A stretch of 64,000 bases of DNA from Agromyces atrinae (GTDB lineage: Bacteria; Actinomycetota; Actinomycetes; Actinomycetales; Microbacteriaceae). Location of the stretch: NCBI RefSeq assembly GCF_013407835.1, contig NZ_JACCBI010000001.1, positions 1,426,001 through 1,490,000 of the forward strand, written 5' to 3'. Both the position numbers and the translations under genes were made by a program. The notes below the pieces were generated by a model. That model made no database searches and had not been told where the DNA came from. It saw only the letters and a program-made list of their open reading frames with translations. Of the stretch, positions 16,664-26,724 are shown piece by piece; position 1 is the stretch's first letter, and each line of letters opens with the position of its first letter.

Positions 16664-18514
16664 CTACTCGACGGTGACAGACTTCGCGAGGTTGCGAGGC
16701 TGGTCGACGTCGAGGCCCTTCGCGGTCGCGAGCTCCATCGCGAAGATCTGGAGCGGCACGACGGCGAGCAGCGGCTCGTAGAGCGGAGCGGCGAGCGGGA
16801 TGCGCAGCACCTCGTCCGCGAACGGGAGCACTGCCGCGTCGCCGACCTCGGCGATCGCGATGACACGCGCGCCACGGGCCCGGATCTCCTGGATGTTGGA
16901 GACGACCTTCGAGTGCAGCTCGGCCGAGCCGCGCGGGCTCGGCACGACGACGAAGACGGGCTGACCGGGCTCGATGAGCGCGATGGGGCCGTGCTTGAGC
17001 TCACCGGCGGCGAAGCCCTCGGCGTGGATGTAGGCGAGCTCCTTGAGCTTCAACGCGCCCTCGAGGGCGATCGGGAAGCCCACGTGGCGACCGAGGAAGA
17101 GCACGGAACGGGTGTCGGCCATCCAGCGCGCGAGCTGCTCGACCTTCTCGGCCTGCTCCAGGACCTCGGCGATCTTGTCGGGCACGGCCTGCAGCTGCTC
17201 GGCCTCGACGGCGAGTTCGGCTGCGCTCAGCGTGCCGCGCACGCGCGCGAGGTGAAGACCGAAGAGATAGAGGGCCGTGATCTGGGCGACGAACGCCTTC
17301 GTCGAGGCCACAGCGACCTCGGGGCCGGCGTGCGTGTAGATGACGGCGTCGGATTCGCGCGGGATGGTGGAGCCCTGCGTGTTGCAGATCGAGATCGCCT
17401 TCGCGCCGTTGGCACGCGCGTACTTGACCGCCATGAGGGTGTCCATCGTCTCGCCCGACTGGCTGATCGAGATGACGAGGGTCGTGTCGTCGAGCACGGG
17501 CTCGCGGTAGCGGAACTCGTGGCTCAGCTCGATCTCGACGGGGACGCGGGCCCACTTCTCGATCGCGTACTTCGCGACGAGGCCGGCGTAGGCCGCTGTG
17601 CCGCACGCGACGACGGTGATGCGGCGGATGCCCTGCAGGGCGGTGTCGCCGAACGCCTCGAGCTCGGGGATGACGACGGAACCGTCGTGCAGGCGACCGA
17701 GGATCGTCTTCGCGACGGCCTCGGGCTGCTCGGAGACCTCCTTCTTCATGAAGCTCGGCCACCCGCCCTTCTCGGCGGCTGCAGCGTCCCATGCGACCTC
17801 GAACGGCTCGGCCTCGACCGGGTTGCCGTCGAAGCCCGTCACCGACACGGAGTCGGCGGTGATCGCGACGATCTGGTCCTGACCGATGGCGACCGCGTTG
17901 CGGGTGTACTCGACGAAGGCGGCGACGTCGGAGCCGAGGAAGTTCTCGCCCTCGCCGAGGCCGATGACGAGCGGCGAGTTGCGGCGGGCGCCGACGACGA
18001 GGCCGGGCTGGTCCTTGTGAACGGCGAGCAGCGTGAACGCGCCCTCGAGCCGGGAGACCGTGCGGCGGAATGCCTCGACGAGGTCGCCCGAGTCGGCGTA
18101 GTCGCGCCCGAGGAGCACAGCGGCGACCTCGGTGTCGGTCTCGCTCCGGAACGAGAAACCGTCGGCGAGCAGTTCGTCGCGCAGTTCGGAGAAGTTCTCG
18201 ATGATGCCGTTGTGGATGACGGCGAGGCGCCCCTCGTCACCGAGGTGCGGGTGCGCGTTCTGGTCGGTGGGGCCGCCGTGCGTGGCCCAGCGGGTGTGAC
18301 CGATGCCCGTCGTGCCGTTGTTGATCGGGTGCGCGTCGAGTTCGTCGACGAGGGCCTGGAGCTTGCCCGACTTCTTCGCCGTGCCGAGGCTGCCCTCGGC
18401 GTCGATCACGGCGACTCCGGCCGAGTCGTAGCCCCGGTATTCGAGACGACGCAATCCGCCGATGAGCACCTCGATGCTCCGGTCACTACCGACATATCCG
18501 ACGATTCCACACAT
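16664..18514 (-). CDS. glmS: Glutamine-fructose-6-phosphate aminotransferase (isomerizing)
   Basis: Makes glucosamine-6-phosphate, the first committed step to UDP-GlcNAc. 616 residues. The N-terminal glutaminase domain begins CGIVGYVG with nucleophile Cys2 (after Met removal Cys1). Two SIS sugar-isomerase domains follow, with ISISQSGETMDT, and the C-terminus ends NLAKSVTVE as in all GlmS. The ATG at 18514 has no ribosome-binding site. TAGAAT ends 7 nt upstream, implying a leaderless transcript; this also argues against a glmS ribozyme or leader control, for which there is no room. Confidence 0.96.
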   Translation of the reverse strand: MCGIVGYVGSDRSIEVLIGGLRRLEYRGYDSAGVAVIDAEGSLGTAKKSGKLQALVDELDAHPINNGTTGIGHTRWATHGGPTDQNAHPHLGDEGRLAVIHNGIIENFSELRDELLADGFSFRSETDTEVAAVLLGRDYADSGDLVEAFRRTVSRLEGAFTLLAVHKDQPGLVVGARRNSPLVIGLGEGENFLGSDVAAFVEYTRNAVAIGQDQIVAITADSVSVTGFDGNPVEAEPFEVAWDAAAAEKGGWPSFMKKEVSEQPEAVAKTILGRLHDGSVVIPELEAFGDTALQGIRRITVVACGTAAYAGLVAKYAIEKWARVPVEIELSHEFRYREPVLDDTTLVISISQSGETMDTLMAVKYARANGAKAISICNTQGSTIPRESDAVIYTHAGPEVAVASTKAFVAQITALYLFGLHLARVRGTLSAAELAVEAEQLQAVPDKIAEVLEQAEKVEQLARWMADTRSVLFLGRHVGFPIALEGALKLKELAYIHAEGFAAGELKHGPIALIEPGQPVFVVVPSPRGSAELHSKVVSNIQEIRARGARVIAIAEVGDAAVLPFADEVLRIPLAAPLYEPLLAVVPLQIFAMELATAKGLDVDQPRNLAKSVTVE

Positions 18515-18521
18515 GGGTGCG

Positions 18522-18527
18522 ATTCTA
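18522..18527 (-). promoter_or_regulatory. glmS -10 box (leaderless)
   Basis: TAGAAT on the minus strand, 7 nt before the glmS ATG. The -35 region is weak. The coaA -10 box TAGACT (18560-18565, plus strand) is only 32 nt away, so the two divergent promoters must overlap within a 59-nt spacer. Confidence 0.6.
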
Positions 18528-18573
18528 GTTGTCCGAGACTGGGTAGACGCCCGCGACCATAGACTGGGGCGCG

Positions 18574-19521
18574 ATGTCAGAAGCACACAACGGGCTCGCA
18601 CCGAGTTCCCCGTTCCTCGAGCTCGATCGCGCGGCCTGGGCGAAGCTCGCACCGTCGTTGCCCCTCCCCCTCACGGAGACGGAGATCGTGCAGCTGCGCG
18701 GCCTCGGAGAACCGCTCGACATGCGCGAGGTGGCCGAGGTCTACCTCCCCCTCAGCCGGCTATTGAACATCTACGCTCAGGGCGCCCGGCGCCTCGGTCA
18801 TGTGACCGCCGAGTTTCTCCGCGGACGCGAGCAGCCCACGCCGTTCGTCATCGGCGTCGCAGGCTCCGTCGCCGTCGGCAAGTCGACGATCGCCCGGCTG
18901 CTCCGCGAGCTCCTCTCCCGCTGGGAGGAGACGCCGCGCGTCGAACTCATCACGACCGACGGATTCCTGTACCCGAACGCCGAGCTCGAACGCCGCGGAC
19001 TCATGGAGCGGAAGGGCTTCCCCGAGTCGTACGATCGGCGCTCGCTCCTCCGATTCGTCAGCGAGGTGAAGGCCGGAGCCGCCGAAGTGCGCGCGCCGTT
19101 CTATTCGCACCTCAGTTACGACATCGTGCCGGACGCTCAGATCACCGTTCGTCGTCCCGACGTCCTCATCGTCGAGGGACTGAACGTGCTCCAGCCGCCC
19201 GCGCAGGGCCACCGCCTCGCGGTGAGCGACCTCTTCGACTTCACGATCTACGTCGACGCTCGCACGCGCGACATCGCACGGTGGTACGACGAGAGGTTCC
19301 TGAAGCTCCAGCGCGGAGCGTTCTCGAACCCGCGGTCGTACTTCCACCGCTTCGCGTCGCTCAGCGAAGAGCAGGCTCGGGCTCGCGCGGCATCCATCTG
19401 GTCATCCATCAACGAGCCGAACCTGCTGCAGAACATCCGGCCGACGCGGTCGCGGGCGAAGCTCGTGCTGCGCAAGGACTCCGACCACAAGGTCGACCGG
19501 GTGCTGCTCCGGAAGCTCTGA
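18574..19521 (+). CDS. coaA: Type I pantothenate kinase
   Basis: Phosphorylates pantothenate, the first and usually feedback-controlled step of CoA synthesis. 315 residues; the P-loop is [12 protein letters not shown], followed by [10 protein letters not shown] and the [18 protein letters not shown] pantothenate site, ending with the typical basic C-terminus. The ATG at 18574 lies 8 nt after TAGACT and lacks a clear ribosome-binding site. Divergent from glmS and convergent with glmM, whose stop is 13 nt away. Confidence 0.95.
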   Translation: MSEAHNGLAPSSPFLELDRAAWAKLAPSLPLPLTETEIVQLRGLGEPLDMREVAEVYLPLSRLLNIYAQGARRLGHVTAEFLRGREQPTPFVIGVAGSVAVGKSTIARLLRELLSRWEETPRVELITTDGFLYPNAELERRGLMERKGFPESYDRRSLLRFVSEVKAGAAEVRAPFYSHLSYDIVPDAQITVRRPDVLIVEGLNVLQPPAQGHRLAVSDLFDFTIYVDARTRDIARWYDERFLKLQRGAFSNPRSYFHRFASLSEEQARARAASIWSSINEPNLLQNIRPTRSRAKLVLRKDSDHKVDRVLLRKL

Positions 19522-19534
19522 CGAGCGACGGATG

Positions 19535-20896
19535 CTACAGGGCGAGCCGTTCACGCACGACGCCCGCGAGTGACTCGGCGAAGGTCTCGGCCGTCGCCTG
19601 ATCGGCTGCTTCGACCATGACGCGCACCATCGGTTCGGTGCCTGACGGACGCAGGAGCACACGCCCGGTGTCGCCGAGCGCCTCCTGAGCCGAGCTCACG
19701 GCCGCCGCGATGACGTCGTCGGAGTCGAGCGCGTGGTGGTCGACGCCGCGCACGTTGACGAGCACCTGCGGGTAGACGGTCATGACGGTCGCGAGCTCGG
19801 CGAGCGACTTGCCCGTCCGTGCCATCTCGGCAACGAGGTGGAGACCCGTGAGCACTCCGTCGCCCGTCGTCGCGAACTCGGTCATGATGACGTGACCGGA
19901 CTGCTCGCCGCCGAGGGCGAGCTTCTCGTCGTTCAGCGCCTCGAGAACGTAGCGGTCGCCGACCTTCGTCTGCACGACGCGTATGCCGTTCTCCTCCATC
20001 GCCTTCCGCAGGCCGAGGTTCGACATGACCGTCGCGACGAGGGTGTCGTCGGTGAGTTCGCCGCGGCCCTTCATCGCGATCGCGAGGATCGCCATGATCT
20101 GGTCGCCGTCGACGACGTTGCCCGCTGCATCGACGGCGAGGCAGCGGTCGGCGTCTCCGTCGTGCGCGATGCCGACGTCGGCGCCGTGCTCGAGCACGGC
20201 CTGCGCGAGGAGATCGAGGTGGGTCGAGCCCACACCGTCGTTGATGTTCATGCCGTCGGGGTCGGCACCGATGACGGTGACCTTCGCGCCGGCATCCGTG
20301 AAGACCTCGGGAGAGACGCCGGATGCCGCGCCGTGGGCGCAGTCGAGAACGACGTGGATTCCGTCGAGACGGTTCGGCAGCGTGCCGAGGAGGTGCACGA
20401 CGTAGCGGTCTTCGGCGTCGGCGAAGCGACGGATGCGACCGACTCCCCCGCCCGTGGGCGCGAGCTTCTGGCGGCCGAGGTACGACTCGATGCGGTTCTC
20501 GACCTCGTCGGGCAGCTTCGTGCCGCCGAACGAGAAGAACTTGATGCCGTTGTCGGGAGCCGGGTTGTGCGACGCCGAGATCATGACGCCGAAGTCGGCA
20601 CGGATGTCGTTGATCAGGAACGCGGTGGCCGGCGTCGGGATGACCCCGGCGTCGAGGACATCGACGCCCGAGCTCGCGAGACCGGCGGAAACGGCAGCCG
20701 TGAGGAACTCACCGGAGACGCGCGGATCGCGCGCGACAACGGCCACAGGCCGTCGCCCCGCGGAACGACGTTCCTCGGCGTGACGGCCTTGAGTGAGCAC
20801 GGCCGCAGCGGCCTGGGCGAGGCCGAGGGCCAGGTCAGCCGTGAGTTCACGGTTGGCCAGCCCTCGGACCCCGTCCGTGCCGAAGAGGCGAGGCAT
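19535..20896 (-). CDS. glmM: Phosphoglucosamine mutase
   Basis: Converts glucosamine-6-phosphate to the 1-phosphate, the step after GlmS. 453 residues. It starts [10 protein letters not shown], has the phosphoserine loop ISASHNP (active Ser109), the metal loop DGDADR, sugar-binding GGEQSGH and phosphate-binding RPSGTEP. It follows rpsI by 6 nt and so is probably part of the rplM-rpsI transcript, tying wall-precursor supply to ribosome synthesis. Confidence 0.96.
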   Translation of the reverse strand: MPRLFGTDGVRGLANRELTADLALGLAQAAAAVLTQGRHAEERRSAGRRPVAVVARDPRVSGEFLTAAVSAGLASSGVDVLDAGVIPTPATAFLINDIRADFGVMISASHNPAPDNGIKFFSFGGTKLPDEVENRIESYLGRQKLAPTGGGVGRIRRFADAEDRYVVHLLGTLPNRLDGIHVVLDCAHGAASGVSPEVFTDAGAKVTVIGADPDGMNINDGVGSTHLDLLAQAVLEHGADVGIAHDGDADRCLAVDAAGNVVDGDQIMAILAIAMKGRGELTDDTLVATVMSNLGLRKAMEENGIRVVQTKVGDRYVLEALNDEKLALGGEQSGHVIMTEFATTGDGVLTGLHLVAEMARTGKSLAELATVMTVYPQVLVNVRGVDHHALDSDDVIAAAVSSAQEALGDTGRVLLRPSGTEPMVRVMVEAADQATAETFAESLAGVVRERLAL

Positions 20897-20902
20897 GAAT
20901 GC

Positions 20903-21388
20903 TTAGCGCTTCGAGAACTGAGGCGCCTTGCGAGCCTTCTTGAGACCGGCCTTCTTGCGCTCGATGACGCGAGCGTCACGCGAGAGGAAGCCGGCCTTCT
21001 TGAGGCTGGGTCGGTTGTTCTCACGGTCGATCTCGTTGAGAGCACGAGCGATCGCGAGGCGCAGTGCGCCGGCCTGACCCGAAGGGCCACCGCCGGTGAT
21101 GCGTGCGATCACGTCGTAGCTGCCGATGAGGTCGAGGACCGTGAAGGGGTCGGTGATGAGCTGCTGGTGCAGCTTGTTCGGGAAGTAGTCCGCGAACTCA
21201 CGGCCGTTGACCGTGATGCCGCCGGCGCCGGGGATGACGCGCACGCGGGCGATGGCCTGCTTGCGACGGCCCACGGCTGCGCCGGAGACGTTCAGCACGG
21301 GACGGGGGGTCTGGGGAGCTGCCTCGGCCGGAGTTTCGGTCGTGAAGCTCTCGGGGGCCTGCTCGATCTGGTCTGCGATCTTCGCCAC
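20903..21388 (-). CDS. rpsI: 30S ribosomal protein S9
   Basis: 161 residues. After a roughly 30-residue Glu/Thr/Pro-rich N-terminal extension comes the S9 core ([29 protein letters not shown] segment) and the C-terminal tail ending FSKR that reaches the P-site tRNA. Second gene of rplM-rpsI-glmM, 38 nt after rplM. Confidence 0.96.
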   Translation of the reverse strand: MAKIADQIEQAPESFTTETPAEAAPQTPRPVLNVSGAAVGRRKQAIARVRVIPGAGGITVNGREFADYFPNKLHQQLITDPFTVLDLIGSYDVIARITGGGPSGQAGALRLAIARALNEIDRENNRPSLKKAGFLSRDARVIERKKAGLKKARKAPQFSKR

Positions 21389-21426
21389 GATAGTTAGTCC
21401 TTAATTCTCAGAAGTCGATCGGGCGC

Positions 21427-21873
21427 TTACTGCGCTACCTGGGTGAGGGTGTACGGCGTCGGCTGCTGAGCCGAGTGGGGGTGCTCCGGGCCCGCGTAGA
21501 CCTTGAGCTTGCGCAGCTGCGCACGGCCGAGCGAGTTCTTGGGGAGCATGCCGCGGATCGCCTTCTCGACGGCGCGGACCGGGTTCTTCTCGAGCAGCTC
21601 GGAGTAGCTGACGGCGGTGAGGCCGCCCGGGTAACCCGAGTGGCGGTACGCCTTCTTCTGCTCGAGCTTCGAGCCGGTCAGAGCGACCTTGTCGGCGTTG
21701 ACGATGATGACGAAGTCACCGGTGTCGACGTGGTTGGCGAAGATCGCCTTGTGCTTGCCGCGGAGGAGAGCGGCGGAGTGGCTCGCGAGGCGACCGAGAA
21801 CGATGTCGGTTGCATCGATGACGACCCAGTCACGCTGGATCTCAGTGGCCTTCGGAGTAAATGTGCGCGTCAC
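21427..21873 (-). CDS. rplM: 50S ribosomal protein L13
   Basis: 148 residues of normal length. [16 protein letters not shown] and [21 protein letters not shown] are the family signatures. The start is GTG at 21873. A good promoter lies 133-160 nt upstream, leaving a leader of about 125 nt. Confidence 0.97.
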   Translation of the reverse strand: MTRTFTPKATEIQRDWVVIDATDIVLGRLASHSAALLRGKHKAIFANHVDTGDFVIIVNADKVALTGSKLEQKKAYRHSGYPGGLTAVSYSELLEKNPVRAVEKAIRGMLPKNSLGRAQLRKLKVYAGPEHPHSAQQPTPYTLTQVAQ

Positions 21874-22049
21874 GATAGTGGCTGCTTTCTGTGTCGAACG
21901 GAGGAGTTCGTGAATCCCGCTCCGGGCGCCTTCTCGAGGAGAAGACAGTCAGTGGAGGGCTCACGTTCGTGTACCCGGCCGCAGAGGCACGGGCACCAAC
22001 GGACAAGACTACGCGACGCCGACGGATGCCGCAATTCGAGCGTCGCGCA
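21874..22049 (-). promoter_or_regulatory. Promoter and leader of rplM-rpsI-glmM
   Basis: On the minus strand TTGCGG (22029-22034), 17 nt, TAGTCT (22006-22011) is one of the clearest promoters in the window. The resulting leader of about 125 nt contains a small hairpin CTTCTC-GAG-GAGAAG (21930-21944). In Bacillus an L13-binding leader controls this operon; whether the same holds here is unknown. Confidence 0.6.
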
Positions 22050-22958
22050 TCAGTCGGGCACGACGACCGAGAGCACGCGGCGCTGACGGGTCAGCTCGGC
22101 CCGGACGGCGAGCTCGGCATCGTCGGGGTAGCCGACCTCCATGAGGGTGAGCCCACGGGCCGCCATCACGTTGAACGCGTTCGAGCGCACGGCATCGTTG
22201 CGCAGGGCGACGACATCGTCGACGGCGAGCCGCCCGTCGCCGACCGCGACGCACGCACCCACGAGGGCGCGCACCATCGAGTGGCAGAACGCGTCGGCCC
22301 TGAGGTCGGCGGTCAGTACGCCGTCGTCGTCCTTCGACCAGCGGAACACCTGGAGTGTGCGGATGGTCGTGGCGCCCTCACGCGGTTTGCAGTACGCCGC
22401 GAAGTCGTGCAGGCCGACGAGACCTGCCGCCGCGGCATCCATCGCCTCGACGTCGAGTGGCGCGGAGTGCCAGGTCGTCCGTCGCCTCTGGATCGGATCC
22501 CTCACCGCTCCCCCGGGCGCGAGCCGATACTCGTACCGGCGCCACAGTGCCGAGAAGCGGGCGTCGAAGCCGGGCGGGGCGACGGATGCCCCCGAGATCA
22601 CGACATCGGTGGCCGGCCCGAGGATGCCGTTCAACCGGCGGGCGAGCGCCACTCCCGCGTCGGCGTCGTCGCCGACGTTGCGCGGGCGACGCGGATTGAT
22701 GAGCGTGTCGATCTGCCGACGCGTCAGATCGACGTGGGCCACCTGACCGAGGGCATGCACACCGGCATCCGTCCGCCCGGCGACCGAGAGCCGGGGCGGA
22801 GGGGCGTGGCGGGTGAAGAGCACCCGGAGCGCCTCTTCGAGGACGCCCTGCACAGTGCGCAAGCCGGGCTGAGTACTCCAGCCGTTGAAGTCGGTTCCGT
22901 CGTAGGCGACGTCGAGGCGGATGCGCGTGTGCGTCGACGGGTCGGCGGGGGCGTTCAT
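22050..22958 (-). CDS. truA: tRNA pseudouridine(38-40) synthase TruA
   Basis: Isomerises uridines 38-40 in tRNA anticodon stems. 302 residues. The catalytic Asp64 is in GRTDAGVHALGQ, preceded by YDGTDFNGW; AFCHSMVR lies in the C-terminal half. The ATG at 22958 shares a base with the GNAT gene stop (TGATG), so the pair is cotranscribed. An insertion near residues 85-105 (RRPRNVGDDADAG) precedes the LARRLNGILP-like segment. Confidence 0.94.
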   Translation of the reverse strand: MNAPADPSTHTRIRLDVAYDGTDFNGWSTQPGLRTVQGVLEEALRVLFTRHAPPPRLSVAGRTDAGVHALGQVAHVDLTRRQIDTLINPRRPRNVGDDADAGVALARRLNGILGPATDVVISGASVAPPGFDARFSALWRRYEYRLAPGGAVRDPIQRRRTTWHSAPLDVEAMDAAAAGLVGLHDFAAYCKPREGATTIRTLQVFRWSKDDDGVLTADLRADAFCHSMVRALVGACVAVGDGRLAVDDVVALRNDAVRSNAFNVMAARGLTLMEVGYPDDAELAVRAELTRQRRVLSVVVPD

Positions 22959-23995
22959 CAGTACTCGATGGCGAGCGCGACCTCGCGCGTCGACGCGGTG
23001 AATCCGAGCCGCGTGTAGAGGCCGTCGGCGCCGGTCGGGCTCGCGGTGTCGACGTCGAGGATGGCGCGTTCGATGCCGGCCTCCCGGTACGACGTCAGGA
23101 GCGCCGTGACGCACGCCGGGGCGATGCGCTGGCCGCGGCGATCGCGCACCACGCCGATGAGTGCGACGTATCCGCTCGAGGAGCCCTGCGCGATCCAGTC
23201 CTCTTCGTTGATCGACGTCAGCGCGAGGCCCACGACGCGCGGGCCGTCAGCGGCCTCTTCGACGGCGACCCACGAGAGGTCGGCTCGGAACTGCTCGCCG
23301 CCGACGAACTGCGCCCAGCGCTCGGGAACGGTCGGCTGGCTGCCCCAGTGGTCGCGGAAGGCGTCGTTGCGCGCGAGCCGGGTCGACTCGGAGAGGGACT
23401 CGTCGAACCTCACGATGCGGATGTCGGTGGGAACCTCGATCTCGGGGATCGGCTCGGCGACGATCCGCTCCATCTTGGTGAAGTAGCGCACGATTTCGTA
23501 GCCGAGCCCTTGGGCCAGGGAGATGAGCGCGTGGTTCTGCTCCTCGGCGTAGACGAGCGCCCAGCCGGGGAGCGTCTTCGACGACTCGGCCAGTCGCTGC
23601 CTCGAACGGACGGACAGCCAGGCGAGCAGCTGCCGCCCGATACCGCGGCCCCGCATGTCGGGGCGCACGGCTCCGAAGGCGTACGACTGCACGCGCGTCT
23701 CTTGACCCGGGCCGACAGCGGAGTGCCCGAACGCCACGACTCGGCCGTCATGACCGAGCGCGAGAACCGACTCGGTCGCCATGTCGATGTGGCTCGACTC
23801 GAACTCGTCGACGAGGTCTTCACGGGCCGTCACCCAATCGGGGTGATCGACGCCGTCCGCCTCGCGCTGCATGAGCATGATCGCGTCGATGTCGTCGGTC
23901 GTGGCGGGGCGCCAGAGTGCGACGTCGTCGTGTGCGAGGGGCGGGAGTTCGGATTCGACGCTGACGCGTTCGCTGAGGGGCGGTAGTGCTGACAC
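22958..23995 (-). CDS. Tandem GNAT-family acetyltransferase
   Basis: 345 residues with two N-acetyltransferase folds. The N-terminal one (about 26-165) keeps the acetyl-CoA loop RGRGIGRQLL; the C-terminal one (about 190-345) has the diverged RGQRIAPA. Two-domain architecture recalls mycothiol synthase MshD, but key resemblance is too weak to name it so. Substrate unknown. The GTG at 23995 has TAGGCT ending 6 nt upstream and no ribosome-binding site, so it is probably leaderless. It precedes truA with a one-base overlap. Confidence 0.8.
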   Translation of the reverse strand: MSALPPLSERVSVESELPPLAHDDVALWRPATTDDIDAIMLMQREADGVDHPDWVTAREDLVDEFESSHIDMATESVLALGHDGRVVAFGHSAVGPGQETRVQSYAFGAVRPDMRGRGIGRQLLAWLSVRSRQRLAESSKTLPGWALVYAEEQNHALISLAQGLGYEIVRYFTKMERIVAEPIPEIEVPTDIRIVRFDESLSESTRLARNDAFRDHWGSQPTVPERWAQFVGGEQFRADLSWVAVEEAADGPRVVGLALTSINEEDWIAQGSSSGYVALIGVVRDRRGQRIAPACVTALLTSYREAGIERAILDVDTASPTGADGLYTRLGFTASTREVALAIEY

Positions 23996-24027
23996 CCCGA
24001 CAGCCTACTGTCGGCGACCGACAACGA

Positions 24028-24063
24028 CGAGAGGCCCCGATGCCGGAGCATCGGGGCCTCTCG
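24028..24063 (-). terminator. Terminator of the alpha operon after rplQ
   Basis: A perfect 16-bp stem (24028-24043 with 24048-24063) with a 4-nt loop, 11 nt after the rplQ stop codon. A short T-containing run follows. Confidence 0.82.
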
Positions 24064-24074
24064 TGGAACGGGTG

Positions 24075-24599
24075 CTACTTGGCGTCGGCCTCGGCGGGCG
24101 CCTCGGCAGCGGCCTCCTCGGTCGCAGCCTCGTCGACGACGACGTCCTCGGCGGGAGCTTCCTCGACGGGAGCCTCCTCGACAGGAGCCGCGGCGGGAGC
24201 TGCAGCAGCCTGCGACTTCGCCGACTTGACCTTCGGGGTCACGGGCTCGAGAACGAGCTCGATGACAGCCATGGGGGCGTTGTCGCCCTTGCGGTTGCCG
24301 ATCTTCGTGATGCGGGTGTAGCCGCCTTCGCGCTCGGCGACGAGCGGAGCGATCTCGGTGAAGAGCTCGTGAACCACGCTCTTGTCTCCGATGAGACCGA
24401 GGACGCGACGACGGGCGTGCAGGTCACCGCGCTTGGCGAAGGTGACGAGACGCTCGGCGTACGGACGGAGGCGCTTGGCCTTCGTCTCGGTCGTCGTGAT
24501 GCTCTTGTGCGTGAAGAGGGCAGCGGCCAGGTTCGCGAGAAGCAGGCGCTCGTGTGCGGGACCGCCTCCGAGGCGGGGGCCCTTCGTGGGCTTCGGCAT
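24075..24599 (-). CDS. rplQ: 50S ribosomal protein L17 with acidic C-terminal tail
   Basis: The L17 core ([20 protein letters not shown], residues about 10-120) is followed by a 50-residue Ala/Glu/Pro/Val-rich tail (repeats of EEAPVEEAP type), making 174 residues against about 120 in E. coli. Such tails are common in actinobacteria. Last gene of infA-rpmJ-rpsM-rpsK-rpoA-rplQ. Confidence 0.96.
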   Translation of the reverse strand: MPKPTKGPRLGGGPAHERLLLANLAAALFTHKSITTTETKAKRLRPYAERLVTFAKRGDLHARRRVLGLIGDKSVVHELFTEIAPLVAEREGGYTRITKIGNRKGDNAPMAVIELVLEPVTPKVKSAKSQAAAAPAAAPVEEAPVEEAPAEDVVVDEAATEEAAAEAPAEADAK

Positions 24600-24643
24600 G
24601 GTGTTATCTCCAGTAGTGGTGGTGCGTCAGGCGCAAGGCGCGC

Positions 24644-25630
24644 TTAGTTCTCTTCGTCGAAGCCCGTGTAGAAGTGGGCGCCATCGAATCCGGGGACGGA
24701 GTCCTTGAGCGAAAGGCCCATCTCCGTGAGCTTGTCCTTGACCTCGTCAACCGACTTCTGACCGAAGTTGCGGATGTTCATGAGCTGCGTCTCGGACAGT
24801 GCAACGAGCTCGGACACCGTGTTGATGCCCTCGCGCTTGAGGCAGTTGTACGAACGGACCGAGAGGTCGAGGTCTTCGATCGGGATCGACAGCTCGCTCG
24901 AGAGAACGGCGTCGACCGGAGCCGGTCCGATCTCGATGCCCTCGGCCGCGGTGTTGAGTTCGCGGGCGAGGCCGAAGAGCTCGGTCAGCGTGCGGCCGGC
25001 CGAAGCGATCGCGTCGCGGGGGCTGATCGCGGGCTTCGACTCGACGTCGACCACGAGGCGGTCGAAGTCGGTGCGCTCACCGGCACGAGTCGCCTCGACG
25101 CGGTAGGTCACCTTGAGGACGGGCGAGTAGATCGAGTCGACCGGGATCTGGCCGGCTTCGCTGTACTCGTTGCGGTTCTGGCTCGCCGAGACGTAGCCGC
25201 GGCCACGCTCGATCGTCAGCTCGAGCTCGAAGCGCGCGCTGTCACCGAGGGTCGCGATGACGAGTTCGGGGTTGTGCACCTCGACGCCGGCGGGAGCAGA
25301 GATGTCTGCTGCCGTGACCTCGCCAGCACCCTGCTTGCGCAGGTACGCCGTGATGGGCTCGTCGTGCTCGCTCGAGACGACGAGGTTCTTGATGTTCAGG
25401 ATGATCTCGGTGACATCCTCCTTGACACCGGGAACCGTCGAGAACTCGTGCAGAACGCCATCGATGCGAATGCTGGTGACGGCGGCGCCGGGGATCGACG
25501 AGAGGAGGGTGCGACGGAGCGAGTTGCCCAGGGTGTAACCGAAGCCCGGCTCGAGGGGTTCGATGACGAAACGCGAACGGAACTCCGAGATGTTCTCTTC
25601 GGTGAGCGTAGGACGCTGTGCGATCAGCAC
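24644..25630 (-). CDS. rpoA: RNA polymerase alpha subunit
   Basis: 328 residues. The N-terminal dimerisation domain opens LIAQRPTL and has [15 protein letters not shown]; the C-terminal domain (about 240-310) with [14 protein letters not shown] and [11 protein letters not shown] binds UP elements and activators. The start is GTG at 25630. A 160-nt gap separates it from rpsK. Confidence 0.97.
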   Translation of the reverse strand: MLIAQRPTLTEENISEFRSRFVIEPLEPGFGYTLGNSLRRTLLSSIPGAAVTSIRIDGVLHEFSTVPGVKEDVTEIILNIKNLVVSSEHDEPITAYLRKQGAGEVTAADISAPAGVEVHNPELVIATLGDSARFELELTIERGRGYVSASQNRNEYSEAGQIPVDSIYSPVLKVTYRVEATRAGERTDFDRLVVDVESKPAISPRDAIASAGRTLTELFGLARELNTAAEGIEIGPAPVDAVLSSELSIPIEDLDLSVRSYNCLKREGINTVSELVALSETQLMNIRNFGQKSVDEVKDKLTEMGLSLKDSVPGFDGAHFYTGFDEEN

Positions 25631-25742
25631 TATTGATTCCTTTCGGCTAAGTGTCCGCTATATGACACTTGCTGTGTGACCGGGTGGCTGGCCCGATCGG
25701 TTCTGGAGTTGTGGAGAGAACGTGAACGCCGGCCGAGCGCGC

Positions 25743-25786
25743 CGAGACCCGCGACGGGGCGGTCTCGACGGCTCGACCAGCGGGAC
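25743..25786. repeat. Dispersed palindromic element between rpsK and rpoA
   Basis: CGAGACC (25743-25749) and GGTCTCG (25761-25767) are inverted, and the following TCGACGGCTCGACCAGCGGG carries the TCGA-rich core seen also at 37869-37917 and 47665-47731. It occupies the rpsK-rpoA spacer. It could slow transcription or be a selfish extragenic palindrome. Confidence 0.45.
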
Positions 25787-25790
25787 GGGA

Positions 25791-26189
25791 TCAGACGCGG
25801 CGACGCTTCGGCGGGCGGCAACCGTTGTGCGCCTGCGGGGTGACGTCGTTGATCGAGCCGACCTCGAGGCCAGCGGCCTGAAGCGAACGGATCGCCGTCT
25901 CGCGACCGGAGCCCGGTCCCTTGACGAAGACGTCGACCTTCTTCATGCCGTGCTCCTGAGCCTGACGCGCGGCCGACTCGGCAGCGAGCTGGGCCGCGAA
26001 CGGCGTCGACTTGCGCGAGCCCTTGAAGCCGACGGCTCCGGAGGATGCCCAGCTGATGACGGCACCGTTGGTGTCCGTGATCGAGACGATCGTGTTGTTG
26101 AACGTCGACTTGATGTGGGCCTGGCCCACGGCGACGTTCTTCTTTTCCTTCTTACGCGGCTTGCGGACGGCCGACTTGGGTGATGCCAT
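25791..26189 (-). CDS. rpsK: 30S ribosomal protein S11
   Basis: 132 residues, normal length. [18 protein letters not shown] and the C-terminal [17 protein letters not shown] are diagnostic. 33 nt downstream of rpsM. Confidence 0.97.
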   Translation of the reverse strand: MASPKSAVRKPRKKEKKNVAVGQAHIKSTFNNTIVSITDTNGAVISWASSGAVGFKGSRKSTPFAAQLAAESAARQAQEHGMKKVDVFVKGPGSGRETAIRSLQAAGLEVGSINDVTPQAHNGCRPPKRRRV

Positions 26190-26222
26190 GATTTCTCCTG
26201 AATCCTAGAGGCGAGGCTCGGC

Positions 26223-26597
26223 CTAGCGAGCCTTCTTCTTGCCGGCGACAGTGCGCTTGGGGCCCTTGCGGGTGCGTGCGTTGGTCTTCGTGCGCTGGCC
26301 GCGAACGGGGAGACCGCGGCGGTGGCGGAGACCCTCGTACGAGCCGATCTCGACCTTGCGGCGGATGTCGGCGGCAACCTCACGGCGGAGGTCACCCTCG
26401 ACCTTGAAGTTTCCTTCGATGTAGTCACGGAGCGCGACGAGCTGCTCGTCCGTGAGGTCCTTCACGCGGATGTTGCCGTCGATGCCGGTGTCCGCGAGGG
26501 TGGCGAGGGCGCGCGTACGGCCCACACCGAAAATGTATGTCAGTGCGATCTCCACGCGCTTTTCGCGCGGGATGTCGACTCCTGCCAGACGTGCCAT
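26223..26597 (-). CDS. rpsM: 30S ribosomal protein S13
   Basis: 124 residues. It begins [19 protein letters not shown] and contains [19 protein letters not shown], with a basic C-terminal tail that touches tRNA. Third gene of the alpha operon, about 130 nt after rpmJ. Confidence 0.97.
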   Translation of the reverse strand: MARLAGVDIPREKRVEIALTYIFGVGRTRALATLADTGIDGNIRVKDLTDEQLVALRDYIEGNFKVEGDLRREVAADIRRKVEIGSYEGLRHRRGLPVRGQRTKTNARTRKGPKRTVAGKKKAR

Positions 26598-26724
26598 GGT
26601 GGCTTCTCCTGTAGATGAGTGGAGGTATGGAGCATTTCCGGTGCCTCGGCCTCCAACCGAAGGTGTCCCCCGCCGGAGCGGGATCGTGGAAATGCGGTGT
26701 CGATATTAAGTTGTGTCTGCTGTC

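Noticed and set aside
18515..18573. glmS ribozyme or riboswitch upstream of glmS
   Set aside because: The 59-nt spacer is shared with coaA and the glmS message appears leaderless, leaving no room for such an RNA.
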